NCBI GenBank assembly: GCA_001508155.1
Contig: LGFI01000001.1
Span: 62,001-126,000 of the forward strand
Direction: 5' to 3'
Source: Acetothermia bacterium 64_32
Lineage (GTDB): Bacteria; Bipolaricaulota; Bipolaricaulia; Bipolaricaulales; Bipolaricaulaceae
Length of the DNA: 64,000 nucleotides
A program made the translations under genes and the position numbers. The stretch's first letter is position 1, and the number at the start of each line of letters is the position of its first letter. The notes beneath the pieces were generated by a model that was not told the DNA's origin, did not search any database, and saw only the letters and a program-made list of their open reading frames with translations. This document shows, one piece after another, positions 26,044-34,970 of this stretch.

Positions 26044-26552
26044 GCCGCCCCCTTTTCATACGCCACCTCCAGTGCTGAGAGCACCTCCCCTAAAAGCCGG
26101 CGCAGCCCCTGCGGCCTCCCCAGGACGTCCACCAGGGCGATGGCCTGTTCGGAAAGCGGGGGTGGAAAACCCCGCGCTGAGTTGTTCACGTTAACCCCCA
26201 CCCCCACCACCCCCTTCACCGGCCTCCCCCCCTGAAAGCATACCTCCACCAGTATCCCCCCCAACTTCCTGCCAAAGAGCACGAGGTCGTTGGGCGGCTC
26301 ATAGGCTATGGGCAGGGAGTAACCGGAGGCCAGGGCGCGGGCCACCTCCAGGGCTATCGTCCCCTGGGCCGGGACCGGGGGCGGCACCACCGCCGACAAC
26401 CACAACCCCCCGGCGGGGGAATGCCAAAGCCGGCCCTGTCTTCCCCGGCCCGCGGTCTGGCGCTCGGCCACCACCGCCGTCCAGAAGGGGGCATCCCTGG
26501 CCAGGTCGTTGGTGGAGCCCACTTCCCCCTGCCAGCTAACCCGCCACCGCAT
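26025..26552 (-). CDS. birA: Biotin-[acetyl-CoA-carboxylase] ligase, short form
   Basis: A 175-residue biotin protein ligase catalytic domain: TAGRGRQGRLWHSPAGGLWLS (biotin/AMP loop, about residues 33-53), PPNDLVLFGRKLGGILVE and GVGVNVNNS. It attaches biotin to carboxyl-carrier proteins. The N-terminal repressor HTH of E. coli BirA is absent, and the C-terminal SH3-like domain is much reduced. The residue before PPNDL is Glu where most family members have Lys (KWPNDL); the second conserved Lys (RKLGGI) is kept. It overlaps ileS and purA, implying coupled translation. Confidence 0.85.
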   Translation of the reverse strand: MRWRVSWQGEVGSTNDLARDAPFWTAVVAERQTAGRGRQGRLWHSPAGGLWLSAVVPPPVPAQGTIALEVARALASGYSLPIAYEPPNDLVLFGRKLGGILVEVCFQGGRPVKGVVGVGVNVNNSARGFPPPLSEQAIALVDVLGRPQGLRRLLGEVLSALEVAYEKGAACLRRR

Positions 26553-29500
26553 CCCGGCTCACCCGCCGCAGCTGCACCACCCCCCGCCGGCCGTGCACCT
26601 CAAGCTCCAGGGTGTACTCCGGGGCCGGAAGCCCGCCCTCCCGCAGGGAGAGGGCCAGCACCTCCTTTTTTATCCGATCGGCAAACCGCTTGAATATCCC
26701 GGAGAGCTCCCCTTGGTAGGCCAGCTCGATCCGGTCGGTGACCTCAAAGCCGGCCTCCTTACGGGCAAGCTGTATCCGGTGTACCAGCTCCCGGAAGTCC
26801 CCTTCGGCCAAGAGCTCATCGCTGAGCCGCACGTCCAGGGCCACCTCCCCCTCGGGCTCCTTGAGGATCACGAACCCGTCGGCCGCCTCCCAGGAGACGG
26901 TGACGTCGTCCTCGGTGATCTCCACCGCCTCCCCGTTTAGGTCCACTTGGGCCTTCCCCTCCCGCTGGAGCCTTTCCCACAGGGCGGGGTGGGGGGTCTG
27001 GGAGATGGCCGCGGCCGCCTTCTGGGCCAAGGGCCCCAGCCGCGGGCCCAGGGCCCGGAAGTTGGGGGAGAGCTTGGGGGTCTTGAAGCCGGATAGATCT
27101 CCCACAAGCTCCAGTCCCCGCACGTTTAGCTCGGCCCTGACCAGGGCCCACAGCTCCTCGGGCACCTCCTCGTCCCCCGGCCTTTTCACCAGGTACAGGG
27201 TGGAAAGCGGCTGGCGCACCTTTATCCGGGCCAGGTTCCTGGCGGCCAGGCCCAACGAGGCCACCTCCCGGGCCCTCGCCATGGCCCGCTCCAGGGGCTC
27301 GTCGCGGGGGCCGGCCTCAGGCCAGTCCGCAAGGTGAACCGACTCCGGGTCGCCTGGGGCCCTCAGGGAGGCCCACATGGCCTCGGCCAAAAACGGGGTG
27401 AAGGGGGCAAGGAGCAGGGCCAGCGTCCTCAAGGCCCCATACAGGGTATGATAGGCCGACAGCTTGTCCTGGGACAGGCCCTCCCCCCAAAAGCGGGGGC
27501 GGGAAAGCCGGATGTACCAGTTGGAAAGGTCGTCCACGAACTGGCCCAGCTGGCTGCAAGCCCGGACCACATCGTAGGCCTCCAGGGCCTGGGTCACCCC
27601 CTCCACGGCCGCCGAAAGGCGGGAGAAAAGCCACCGGTCCAGGGCCGGGCGGGCATCCGGAACCGGGTGTTTTCTGGGATCGAAGCCGTCGATCCCGGCG
27701 TAAAGGGCGAAGAAGTCGTGGCAGTTGCGCACCGTGTCGAGGAAACCGAACCGGGCCTTGGCCACGCCCTGGGGGTCGAGCCTGCGCACCGTCCAGGGGG
27801 CGGACTCGGAGATCAGGTACCAGCGCACGGCATCCGCCCCGTGCCGGTCCGCTATGGGCAGGGGATCGAGCACGTTCCCCCGGGACTTGCTCATCTTCTG
27901 CCCCTGGGCGTCCAGCCCCATCCCGGTCACCAGGACGTTCCGGTATGGGGCCTGGCCGTGGACCAAGACCCCGGTCACAAGGAGGGTATAGAACCAGCCC
28001 CGGGTTTGGTCCAGGGCCTCGCAGATGAAGTCCGCCGGGTAGTGCTCCCGAAACAGCCCTTCGTTCTCGAACGGGTAGTGCCACTGGGCGGTGTGCATGG
28101 CCCCCGAGTCGAACCAGGTGTCCAGCACGTGTGGCACCCGCGCCATGGTCCCCCCACACTCACAGGAGAGCTCCACCCGATCTATGTACGGCCGGTGCAG
28201 TTCCACCGTGCGGGCGAGCTCCGGGTCCCGGGCGTGCTCCACGAGCTCCCTTCGGGAGCCCACCACCCGCATGGCCCCGCATTCCCGGCACACCCACACC
28301 GGCAGGGGGGTGCCCCAGAACCGATCCCGCGACAGGGCCCAATCCCGCATGGAGCGGAGGAAGTCCCCGAAGCGGCCCCGGCCCACGTGCTCGGGGTACC
28401 AGCTTACCTTTTCGTTTTCGGCGATGATCTCGTCCTTCCGGGCGGTGGAGGCGATGAACCAGGAGTCGATGGCGTAGTAAAGGAGCGGGGTGTCGCAGCG
28501 CCAGCAGAAGGGGTAATCGTGGGCGTACATCTCCGCCCGGAACAGGCGTCCTTTCCCCTTCAGGTCCTCGATGATCAGGGGGTCGGCGTCCTTTACGAAC
28601 CTGCCGGCTGCCAAGGGGAACTCCTGGGTGAACCTGCCGGCCCGGTCCACCGGCTGCAGCAGGGGCAGTCCTTCCTCCTTGCCCAGCTGGTAGTCCTCCT
28701 CGCCGAAGGCGGGGGCCATGTGGACGATCCCGGTGCCCTCGTCCATGGTGACGAAGTCCGCCGCCACCACCCGGTAGGCCTCCCCCGGGTCGGCCAGGGG
28801 GTAAAGCGGCCGGTAGCGGAGCCCCACCAGGTCGATCCCCCGGTGTTCTGCCACCACCCGGGCCCCCTCCCCCAGCACCGCGGGGAGCCGCGGCCGGGCC
28901 AGGATCAGTCGCCGGCCGTCCTCCTCCACCTCCACATAGGTGGCGCTCGGATCTACCGCCAGGGCCACGTTGGCCGGCAGGGTCCAGGGGGTGGTGGTCC
29001 AGACGAGGAAGGCCCGCTCTGGGTCTTCGGAAAGGGGCATGAGCACGAACACCGATGGGTCCTCCACCCTCCGGTACCCCTGGGCCACCTCATGGGAGGA
29101 AAGGGGGGTCCCACACCGGGGGCAGTAGGGGAGGATCTTGTGTCCCTGATATAAGAGCCCCTGCTCGTGGATCCTCTTGAGCTGCCACCACAGGGACTCG
29201 ATGTAGTCGTCCTTGTAGGTGATGTAGGGATGGGCAAGGTCGATCCAGAAGCCCATGCGGCGGATCATGTCCTCCCAGGCCTTTATGTACCTGTGCACCG
29301 AGGCCTTGCAGCGCTCCACGAACCTCTCTATCCCGTACTCCTCTATCTCGGCCTTGGTCTTGATCCCGAGTTCCTTTTCCACCTCCAGCTCCACCGGAAG
29401 CCCGTGGCAGTCCCAGCCCGCCTTGCGGGGCACCTGAAAGCCACGCATGGTCTTGTAGCGGGGAAAGAGGTCCTTGTAGATGCGGGGGAGCAGGTGCCCG

Positions 29501-29664
29501 AAGTGGGGCTGGCCGTTGGCAGTGGGGGGGCCTTCGTAGAAGACATAGCGGGGCCCCCCTTCCCTCTGCTTTACCGACCGTTCAAACGTCCTTTCCCGCT
29601 GCCAGAACTCGAGGATCGCCTGTTCGCGCCGGCGTGGATCGCTCTCCAGCTTGTGGAAGCCCAA
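26536..29664 (-). CDS. ileS: Isoleucyl-tRNA synthetase
   Basis: A class I synthetase of about 1042 residues that charges tRNA-Ile. The ATP site is GPPTANGQPHFGHLLPR (HIGH motif as HFGH) and KMSKSRGN; the editing domain has LVWTTTPWTLPANVALAV. Residues CPRCGTPLS and CRECG could bind zinc. The long C-terminal region with anticodon recognition is complete. The start is taken as TTG at 29664 because AAAGGAGG lies 5 bases upstream, whereas the ATG at 29712 has no ribosome binding site. This leaves a 136-base leader after purB with a hairpin and a possible leader peptide. It overlaps birA by 17 bases. Confidence 0.94.
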   Translation of the reverse strand: MGFHKLESDPRRREQAILEFWQRERTFERSVKQREGGPRYVFYEGPPTANGQPHFGHLLPRIYKDLFPRYKTMRGFQVPRKAGWDCHGLPVELEVEKELGIKTKAEIEEYGIERFVERCKASVHRYIKAWEDMIRRMGFWIDLAHPYITYKDDYIESLWWQLKRIHEQGLLYQGHKILPYCPRCGTPLSSHEVAQGYRRVEDPSVFVLMPLSEDPERAFLVWTTTPWTLPANVALAVDPSATYVEVEEDGRRLILARPRLPAVLGEGARVVAEHRGIDLVGLRYRPLYPLADPGEAYRVVAADFVTMDEGTGIVHMAPAFGEEDYQLGKEEGLPLLQPVDRAGRFTQEFPLAAGRFVKDADPLIIEDLKGKGRLFRAEMYAHDYPFCWRCDTPLLYYAIDSWFIASTARKDEIIAENEKVSWYPEHVGRGRFGDFLRSMRDWALSRDRFWGTPLPVWVCRECGAMRVVGSRRELVEHARDPELARTVELHRPYIDRVELSCECGGTMARVPHVLDTWFDSGAMHTAQWHYPFENEGLFREHYPADFICEALDQTRGWFYTLLVTGVLVHGQAPYRNVLVTGMGLDAQGQKMSKSRGNVLDPLPIADRHGADAVRWYLISESAPWTVRRLDPQGVAKARFGFLDTVRNCHDFFALYAGIDGFDPRKHPVPDARPALDRWLFSRLSAAVEGVTQALEAYDVVRACSQLGQFVDDLSNWYIRLSRPRFWGEGLSQDKLSAYHTLYGALRTLALLLAPFTPFLAEAMWASLRAPGDPESVHLADWPEAGPRDEPLERAMARAREVASLGLAARNLARIKVRQPLSTLYLVKRPGDEEVPEELWALVRAELNVRGLELVGDLSGFKTPKLSPNFRALGPRLGPLAQKAAAAISQTPHPALWERLQREGKAQVDLNGEAVEITEDDVTVSWEAADGFVILKEPEGEVALDVRLSDELLAEGDFRELVHRIQLARKEAGFEVTDRIELAYQGELSGIFKRFADRIKKEVLALSLREGGLPAPEYTLELEVHGRRGVVQLRRVSRDAVAG

Positions 29665-29741
29665 CTTCTCCTCCTTTGGCCCAAAAAAGCAAACGAAAAC
29701 CGCCCTCCGCATCCCAATGAAGCTGGCTGCACGTGGATTTC

Positions 29742-29761
29742 CCTGCCCCTAGCGGGGCAGG
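29742..29761 (-). promoter_or_regulatory. Hairpin in the ileS leader
   Basis: CCTGCCCC (29742-29749), loop TAGC, GGGGCAGG (29754-29761): a perfect 8-bp stem in the purB-ileS gap. No T-run follows on the minus strand, so it is not a simple terminator. It overlaps the stop codon of the candidate leader peptide. Confidence 0.5.
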
Positions 29762-29799
29762 ATGATGCGGCGGGCGCCGGCCAGGTAGTTCGCTGTCAT
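29749..29799 (-). other. Possible ileS leader peptide (16 codons, tandem Ile)
   Basis: A short frame reading MTANYLAGARRIILPR, starting 1 base after the purB stop and ending inside the stem-loop. Two adjacent ATC (Ile) codons lie just before the hairpin, the arrangement used for translational attenuation of amino-acid genes. The ribosome binding site is weak, so it may be fortuitous. Confidence 0.25.
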
Positions 29800-29800
29800 C

Positions 29801-31123
29801 TCAGGTCCCAGGGGGATTATAACGTGGCCCTGCCGGCGGGGAAAACCGGCGGAAGAGCTCATCTATGCGGGCCAAGGCGGTCCCAAGGTCGAAGGCCCCC
29901 TCAAGCTCCTCGGGCGAAAGCATCCCCTTGACCCGGGGGTCGGAGCCCGCCACCTCCAAGAGCCCCTTGCCTTCTTTCTCCGCCTTCCGGGAGAGCTCGG
30001 TCACCAGGGCATGGGCCCTTCCCCTCGGCATCCCCTTCCTCACCAGCGACAGGAGCAGCCCCTCGGAGAAGGGGAGCCCGGCTGCCGCAAGGAGGTTCTC
30101 CCGCATGCGTTCCGGGAATACGTGCAGCCCCTCCACGAGCTCCCTGGCCTTGGCCAGCATGTAGTCCACCAGCACGAACGCCTGGGGCAAAAGGACCCTT
30201 TCCACCGAGGAGTGGGACATGTCCCGCTCGTGCCACAGGGCACAGTTCTCCAGCGCTGGGGGGAGGGAGGCCCGCAGGATCCGGGCCAGGCCGCATAGCC
30301 TTTCGGAGAGGATGGGGTTCTTCTTGTGGGGCATGGCGGAGGAGCCCTCGGGGCGGCCTTCTGCCACCTCGGCCACCTCGGACCGGGAAAGGTGTCGGAC
30401 CTCCATGGCGATGGCCTCCACCAGCGAGGCGGCGGAGGCCAGGGAGAACAGGACCTCGGCGTGGCGGTCCCGGGGGATGATCTGGCTGGCCACCGGGCAG
30501 GGGGAAAGGCCTAAGGCCTTCAGGGCCAGGGCCTCGGCCTCGGGGGGGAAGTGGGCGTAGGTCCCCACCGCCCCGGAGAGCTTTCCCACCGAGATGGCCT
30601 CCCTGGCCCGCAACAGGCGCCCCTCCACCCGGGAAAGCCAGTCGTACCAGAGGAGCACCTTGAGCCCGAAGGTGGTGGGCTCGGCGTACTGGCCGTGGGT
30701 GCGGCCGACGATGGGGGTTTCCTTGTACCTGGTTGCAAGCTCCCACAGGGGGCGGTAGAGGGCCCGGGCCTTCTCCAGGACCAGGTCCAGGGCCTGCCGG
30801 ATGGCCAGGGCCAGGGAGGTGTCCTTTACGTCCGAGGAAGTGAGCCCGTAGTGGAGCCACCGCCCCTCCTCGCCGACGGACTCCTCAAGTGCGGTCAGGA
30901 AGGCGACAAGGTCATGGCCGACCTTCCGCTCGATGCCCAGGATCCTTTCCACGTCTATTTTGGCCCGCTCTCGGATATTCTCCGCGGTCCCGGGGGGGAC
31001 CCGTCCCAGCTCCTCCAGGGCGGAGAGGGCGGCCAGCTCCACCGCGAGCCAGCGGCGGTACTGGGCCTCCAGGGTCCACAGCCCGCGCATTGGCTCCAGG
31101 GCGTATCGCTCCCACATGGCCAC
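29801..31123 (-). CDS. purB: Adenylosuccinate lyase
   Basis: A 440-residue homotetrameric lyase acting twice in purine synthesis (SAICAR cleavage and adenylosuccinate to AMP). The fumarase/lyase signature GSSAMPHKKNPILSE is present at about residues 258-272, along with HYGLTSSDVKDTSLAL and VGRTHGQYAEPTTFG. GTG at 31123 directly follows the previous gene's TAG; an ATG two codons later (31117) is an equally good start, since the family begins near MWERYALEPM. The run hpnA-like, purB, ileS is contiguous on the minus strand. Confidence 0.95.
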   Translation of the reverse strand: MAMWERYALEPMRGLWTLEAQYRRWLAVELAALSALEELGRVPPGTAENIRERAKIDVERILGIERKVGHDLVAFLTALEESVGEEGRWLHYGLTSSDVKDTSLALAIRQALDLVLEKARALYRPLWELATRYKETPIVGRTHGQYAEPTTFGLKVLLWYDWLSRVEGRLLRAREAISVGKLSGAVGTYAHFPPEAEALALKALGLSPCPVASQIIPRDRHAEVLFSLASAASLVEAIAMEVRHLSRSEVAEVAEGRPEGSSAMPHKKNPILSERLCGLARILRASLPPALENCALWHERDMSHSSVERVLLPQAFVLVDYMLAKARELVEGLHVFPERMRENLLAAAGLPFSEGLLLSLVRKGMPRGRAHALVTELSRKAEKEGKGLLEVAGSDPRVKGMLSPEELEGAFDLGTALARIDELFRRFSPPAGPRYNPPGT

Positions 31124-32119
31124 CTATGGTGGCCCAGCGGGGCCGGGCGCACAAGTGAACCAAGCCACGGCATCTCGCAGGGCTTCCTCGACCGGGGTCT
31201 GGGGGAGGCCCAGCTCCTGTCTCGCCTTCTCGGGGGAGAAGAACATGTAGTGGCGGGCCATCCTGACCGTGTCCGGGGTCATCCTGGGGGTGCCGCCGGC
31301 CAGGAGGCAGAGGCCGGCGTTGAGGTAGGAGAGGGCCAGGGTGGGGAGGTAGGGAAGCCGCAGCCTGGGGGCGGAAAGGCCGGTGAGCCAGGAAAGGAGC
31401 CGAAGGAGCCCCTCCATGGTCATGTTCTCCCCTCCCAGGATGTACTTCTCGCCCACCCTGCCCCTTTCTGCGGCCAGGAGGTGTCCGGCCGCCACGTCCG
31501 AGGCCGCCACCACGTTCATCCCGGTCTCCAGATAGGCCGGCATCCTCCCCTCCAGGAAGTCCTTGATCACCTGACCGGTGGGGGTGGGCTTTATGTCGTA
31601 GGGGCCCACGGGGAAGGTCGGGTTGACGATCACCACCGGCAGGCCTTTCTTGGCGTAGGCCAGGGCCACCTCCTGGGCCAGGTATTTACTCCTCTTGTAG
31701 TCCCCCACGATGGCCTTGGGGTCCACCGGGGTCTCCTCGTCGGCGGGGGTTCCGTCCTCTCGCAGGCCCAGGGCGGCCACGGAGCTGGTGTACACCACCC
31801 GTTCGGCCCCCAGCTCCAGCGCCGCCTGGAGCACGTTGCGGGTGCCGTCCACGTTCACCTGGTAGATGAGCCCCCTTGGCCGGACCCAGAAGGAGTACAG
31901 GGCCGCCACGTGGAAGACGAGCTCGCAACCCTCCATGGCCCGTCTGACCGAGGGGAAATCGCGCACGTCCCCCCAGGCCAGCTCCACGTCCAGCCCCGCC
32001 AGGTTCCGTAGGTCGGTCCCGGGGCGGGCCAGGGCCCGCACCTTGCCGCCCCAGGCGAGCAGGGCCCGCACCACGTGGGCCCCGATGAACCCCGCTGCCC
32101 CGGTGACCAGCGACCTCAC
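31124..32119 (-). CDS. NAD-dependent sugar epimerase/reductase, HpnA-like
   Basis: A 331-residue short-chain dehydrogenase/epimerase of the extended type. The Rossmann motif is LVTGAAGFIGAHVV at the N-terminus; the catalytic Tyr and Lys are in DYKRSK. The blocks VVIVNPTFPVGPYDIKPTPTG, GRMPAYLETGMNVV, VAAGHLLAAERGRVGEKYILGGE and MARHYMFFSPEKARQELG follow the hopanoid-associated epimerase HpnA closely. No other hopanoid gene is in the window, so the substrate is open. The start is a GTG at 32119; the longer open frame upstream is only a reading of the transsulfuration gene in another frame. Confidence 0.85.
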   Translation of the reverse strand: MRSLVTGAAGFIGAHVVRALLAWGGKVRALARPGTDLRNLAGLDVELAWGDVRDFPSVRRAMEGCELVFHVAALYSFWVRPRGLIYQVNVDGTRNVLQAALELGAERVVYTSSVAALGLREDGTPADEETPVDPKAIVGDYKRSKYLAQEVALAYAKKGLPVVIVNPTFPVGPYDIKPTPTGQVIKDFLEGRMPAYLETGMNVVAASDVAAGHLLAAERGRVGEKYILGGENMTMEGLLRLLSWLTGLSAPRLRLPYLPTLALSYLNAGLCLLAGGTPRMTPDTVRMARHYMFFSPEKARQELGLPQTPVEEALRDAVAWFTCAPGPAGPP

Positions 32120-32133
32120 GTTCCAATCGTAGC

Positions 32134-33321
32134 CTAAAACCCGGGGAAGGCCCGGTCCAGGGCCTGTTTTATGTCGGCGATTAGGTCCTCGGGGTCTTCG
32201 ATCCCCACCGAAAGCCGCACCAGGCAATCTGGGATCCCCAGCTCCTTTCGCTCCTGGGGGGAGAACTTGTAGAAGGAGGTGTAAGCGGACTGCTCCACCA
32301 GGGATTCCACCCCCCCGAAGCTGGAGGCGAGCCGGGGGATGTTCAAGGCATCTATGAAGCGGGATGTCTGCTCCCCGGTCCCGGCCAGCTCGAAGCTCAC
32401 CACCCCTCCGAAGCCGGCCAGCTGGCCCCTGGCCAGGTGGTGGTGGGGGTGGCTGGGGAGCCCGGGGTAGTAAACGCGCCTCACCCGGGGGTGCCCTTCC
32501 AGGAACCTGGCCACCTCCAGGGCGGTGGCGTTCTGCCGCCCCACCCTCAGGGCCAGGGTCTTGAGCCCCCGCAAAAGCAGGTACGCCCCGTGGGGGTCCG
32601 GGACCCCGCCCAGGTAAGCCTGGACCTCCCGCACCCGGGCCACCGTCTGGGCGTCCCCCACCACCGCCCCGGCCAAGAGGTCGTTGTGCCCCCCCAGGTA
32701 CTTGGTGGCGCTGTGCACCACCAGCCCGGCCCCGAACTCCAACGGCCGCAGGTTTATCGGGGTGGCCATGGTGGAGTCCACCACCACCTTGGCCCCACAG
32801 CCCTGCGCCACCTCCACCAGCTGCCCCAGGTCGGGGACGTTGAGGTGGGGGTTGGTGGGGACCTCGGCGAATATGACCCGGGTGTTTTCCCGCACCGCCG
32901 CCTCCACCCCCTCCGGGGACCAGCGGGAAAGGAAGCTCGCCTCCACCCCCATCCGGGAAAGAAGCTGGGTGGCGAAAAGCCGCGTCTGCCAGTAGCACTC
33001 GTCCACAAACAGCACGTGATCCCCCTGGGAGATCAGGCTCAAAAGGCAGGTGGATATGGCCGCCATCCCGCTTGAGAAAAGCACCGCCGCCTCCCCTCCC
33101 TCCAGCGCGGCCAGCTTGGCCTCCACCACCGCCTGGGTGGGGTTGCCATACCGCCCGTAGGCGAACCGGTCCACCTCCCCGGCGTTATACGCCAGGCGCT
33201 CCGGCATCCCGGAGAAACAATAGGTGGCCGTCTGGAATATGGGCACGGTCAGGGAATGCTCGGGCTTGTCCCTCTTTTCGCCTGCATGCACGGCCCGGGT
33301 GGAAAACCCGCTTAAAGACAT
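32134..33321 (-). CDS. PLP-dependent transsulfuration enzyme (MetB/MetC/methionine gamma-lyase family)
   Basis: A 395-residue Cys/Met-metabolism PLP enzyme. The cofactor Lys is in HSATKYLGGHND (about residues 205-216). FAYGRYGNPTQAVVEAKLAALEGGEAA and EVPTNPHLNVPDL are the usual substrate and PLP contacts, and SLGGVESL is replaced by SSFGGVESLVEQ. It could be cystathionine gamma-synthase, gamma- or beta-lyase; the sequence alone does not decide. S-adenosylhomocysteinase is encoded 1.6 kb away, so a role in homocysteine/cysteine flow is plausible. AAGGAGGGAAGC precedes the ATG. The 104 bases upstream hold no recognised riboswitch. Confidence 0.88.
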   Translation of the reverse strand: MSLSGFSTRAVHAGEKRDKPEHSLTVPIFQTATYCFSGMPERLAYNAGEVDRFAYGRYGNPTQAVVEAKLAALEGGEAAVLFSSGMAAISTCLLSLISQGDHVLFVDECYWQTRLFATQLLSRMGVEASFLSRWSPEGVEAAVRENTRVIFAEVPTNPHLNVPDLGQLVEVAQGCGAKVVVDSTMATPINLRPLEFGAGLVVHSATKYLGGHNDLLAGAVVGDAQTVARVREVQAYLGGVPDPHGAYLLLRGLKTLALRVGRQNATALEVARFLEGHPRVRRVYYPGLPSHPHHHLARGQLAGFGGVVSFELAGTGEQTSRFIDALNIPRLASSFGGVESLVEQSAYTSFYKFSPQERKELGIPDCLVRLSVGIEDPEDLIADIKQALDRAFPGF

Positions 33322-33425
33322 GCTTCCCTCCTTGGAAGGTTGGAGATTCCGGAAGTGAAAGGCGGGGCAAGGCCGGGGGAGCCCGGCTCAGCGGTTAAAG
33401 CCTGGGAAAGGCACGCATTAAATAC

Positions 33426-34886
33426 TCAGCCCCTGCCCAACGGGTCATGGTGGGTTACTTTACCCTCCGTCCGGGCCCGCGTCAAGACCGCCCGGCAGGC
33501 CGCCACCACCTCGGGGTCGTAGAGCCTCCCCTTACCCTTTTCCAGTTCCTCCAGGGCGGCCTGGACCCCCAGGGCGGGGCGGTAGGGGCGATGGGAGGTC
33601 ATGGCCTCCACCACGTCCGCCACCGCCAGGATCCTGGCTTCCAGGGCGATCTCCTCTCCCTTCAACCCCTTGGGGTAGCCCGAGCCGTCCAGCCGTTCGT
33701 GGTGCTGGGCCACCCAGTCGGCGATGGGCCAGGGGAAGTCCAGGTCCTTGAGGAGCTCCCAGCCGTGTTGGGGGTGTTGCTGTATGAGCCTCCGCTGCAG
33801 GGGATCGAGCTCCCCGGGGTAGCTCAGGATCTCGGCCGGTATCGCAATCTTTCCCACGTCGTGGACCAGGGCGGCAAGGTGCAGCCCCTCCACCCTCTCC
33901 TCAGGAAGGCCCATCTCCTCGGCGATGGCACAGGCGAGCTTGGCCACCCGCTCCTGGTGGCCGGCGGTGTAGGGGTCCCGTTGCTCCACCACCCGTGAGA
34001 GCATCCTCACCGTTTGGGAGAAGGTCCGAACGAGTCGGTGCTCGGCCCGGGCATGGGCCACGGTCTTGGCCACCACCCCGGCCAATACCTCAAGGAAGTC
34101 CAGTTCCTCTTTTGAAAGCCTTGCCCCGGCGGGGAGGTACAGGTTCAGCACCCCGATCACCTCGCCCTCCACGGTCAAGGGGAGGCAGGCATGTCCGTGG
34201 GGGGCGATCCCAGGGTAGCTGGTTTCGTGGCGTTCGTCGAGCTGGAAGGAGAAGGCCGGCCTCCCCAGGGCTGCCCGGCCGCACAGGCAATGTCCCACCG
34301 GCACCCTCGCGCAGCGGCGCCGGAGCTCCTTTGGAAGGCCCACCTGACAGGCCAAACGGAGCTCCCCTCCCTCCACCAGGAAGATGGCCCCCTTTGATTC
34401 CAGCTTCACCTTCGGCAGGCGCAGCGCCTCCCGGAGGATCCTCTCCAGGAGCTTTTCAAAGGGCAGGTCCTGCAGCGAAGCCTGGACCACCCGCCGCAGG
34501 GCCCGCTCCAGCCCCACCCGGAGGGCCAGCCTCCGGCGGGCATCCACCTCCTGGGTCGCATCCGTGGCCGCATAAAGGAAAAGGGCCTCCCCATCCAAGG
34601 AGCCCAGGGGATAGATCGCCACCCGCACCCAGCCCTTGCCCCGGGGGAGTTCGGTTATCAAGGGCCTACCGCTGGTGGCCACCTCCTCTAAAGGGCAGCC
34701 CTCCGCCCTTAGTAGGTCCGGGCAAGGCCTTCCGATCAGGGCCTCAGGGGAAGCCTTAAGCCTGTCCGCCAGGGCCCTGTTCACGAACCGGATCCGACGC
34801 CTTCCGTCCACAATGGCCAGCTCAAGGGGGAGCGAGTCCACCGCCCCTTGAAGGGCCTCAGGTCCCAGTTCTAGCTCCTTTGTCAC
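33426..34886 (-). CDS. PAS-GAF-HD-GYP signalling protein
   Basis: A 486-residue soluble sensor. A PAS domain covers residues about 12-125 (LAIVDGRRRIRFVNRALADRL). A GAF domain spans about 140-290 and holds several Cys (CARVPVGHCLCGRAALG) that might bind a cofactor. The HD-GYP domain lies at about 305-470 with AALVHDVGKIAIP, QHPQHGWELL and HHERLDGSGYP. Predicted activity is cyclic-di-GMP hydrolysis controlled by a small ligand or redox state. The start is GTG at 34886, with AATAAT 6 bases before it and no ribosome binding site. It is divergent from ahcY and is the second HD-GYP gene in the window. Confidence 0.9.
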   Translation of the reverse strand: MTKELELGPEALQGAVDSLPLELAIVDGRRRIRFVNRALADRLKASPEALIGRPCPDLLRAEGCPLEEVATSGRPLITELPRGKGWVRVAIYPLGSLDGEALFLYAATDATQEVDARRRLALRVGLERALRRVVQASLQDLPFEKLLERILREALRLPKVKLESKGAIFLVEGGELRLACQVGLPKELRRRCARVPVGHCLCGRAALGRPAFSFQLDERHETSYPGIAPHGHACLPLTVEGEVIGVLNLYLPAGARLSKEELDFLEVLAGVVAKTVAHARAEHRLVRTFSQTVRMLSRVVEQRDPYTAGHQERVAKLACAIAEEMGLPEERVEGLHLAALVHDVGKIAIPAEILSYPGELDPLQRRLIQQHPQHGWELLKDLDFPWPIADWVAQHHERLDGSGYPKGLKGEEIALEARILAVADVVEAMTSHRPYRPALGVQAALEELEKGKGRLYDPEVVAACRAVLTRARTEGKVTHHDPLGRG

Positions 34887-34970
34887 GTCGGGATTATTCC
34901 CCGCTTACGTGGCTTCTAGCCCTCGGGCATCCCGGCGCCCGATGTGTTAATTTTTGGGAAAGGAGGCTTT

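Noticed and set aside
27334-29154. 606-codon open frame on the plus strand, antisense to ileS
   Set aside because: Composition is Pro/Gly/His-rich and mirrors the codon bias of ileS; no domain is recognisable. Similar mirror frames at 3297-4886, 30551-32011 and 41724-43058 were rejected for the same reason.
29665-29800. T-box riboswitch before ileS
   Set aside because: No AGGGTGG antiterminator sequence and no terminator with a T-run in the gap.
32120-32998. N-terminal extension of the HpnA-like protein
   Set aside because: Low-complexity Gly/Pro/Arg reading of the transsulfuration gene; the Rossmann motif begins right after GTG 32119.
33322-33425. SAM or SAH riboswitch before the transsulfuration gene
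   Set aside because: Only 104 bases, with none of the conserved core sequences I can recognise.
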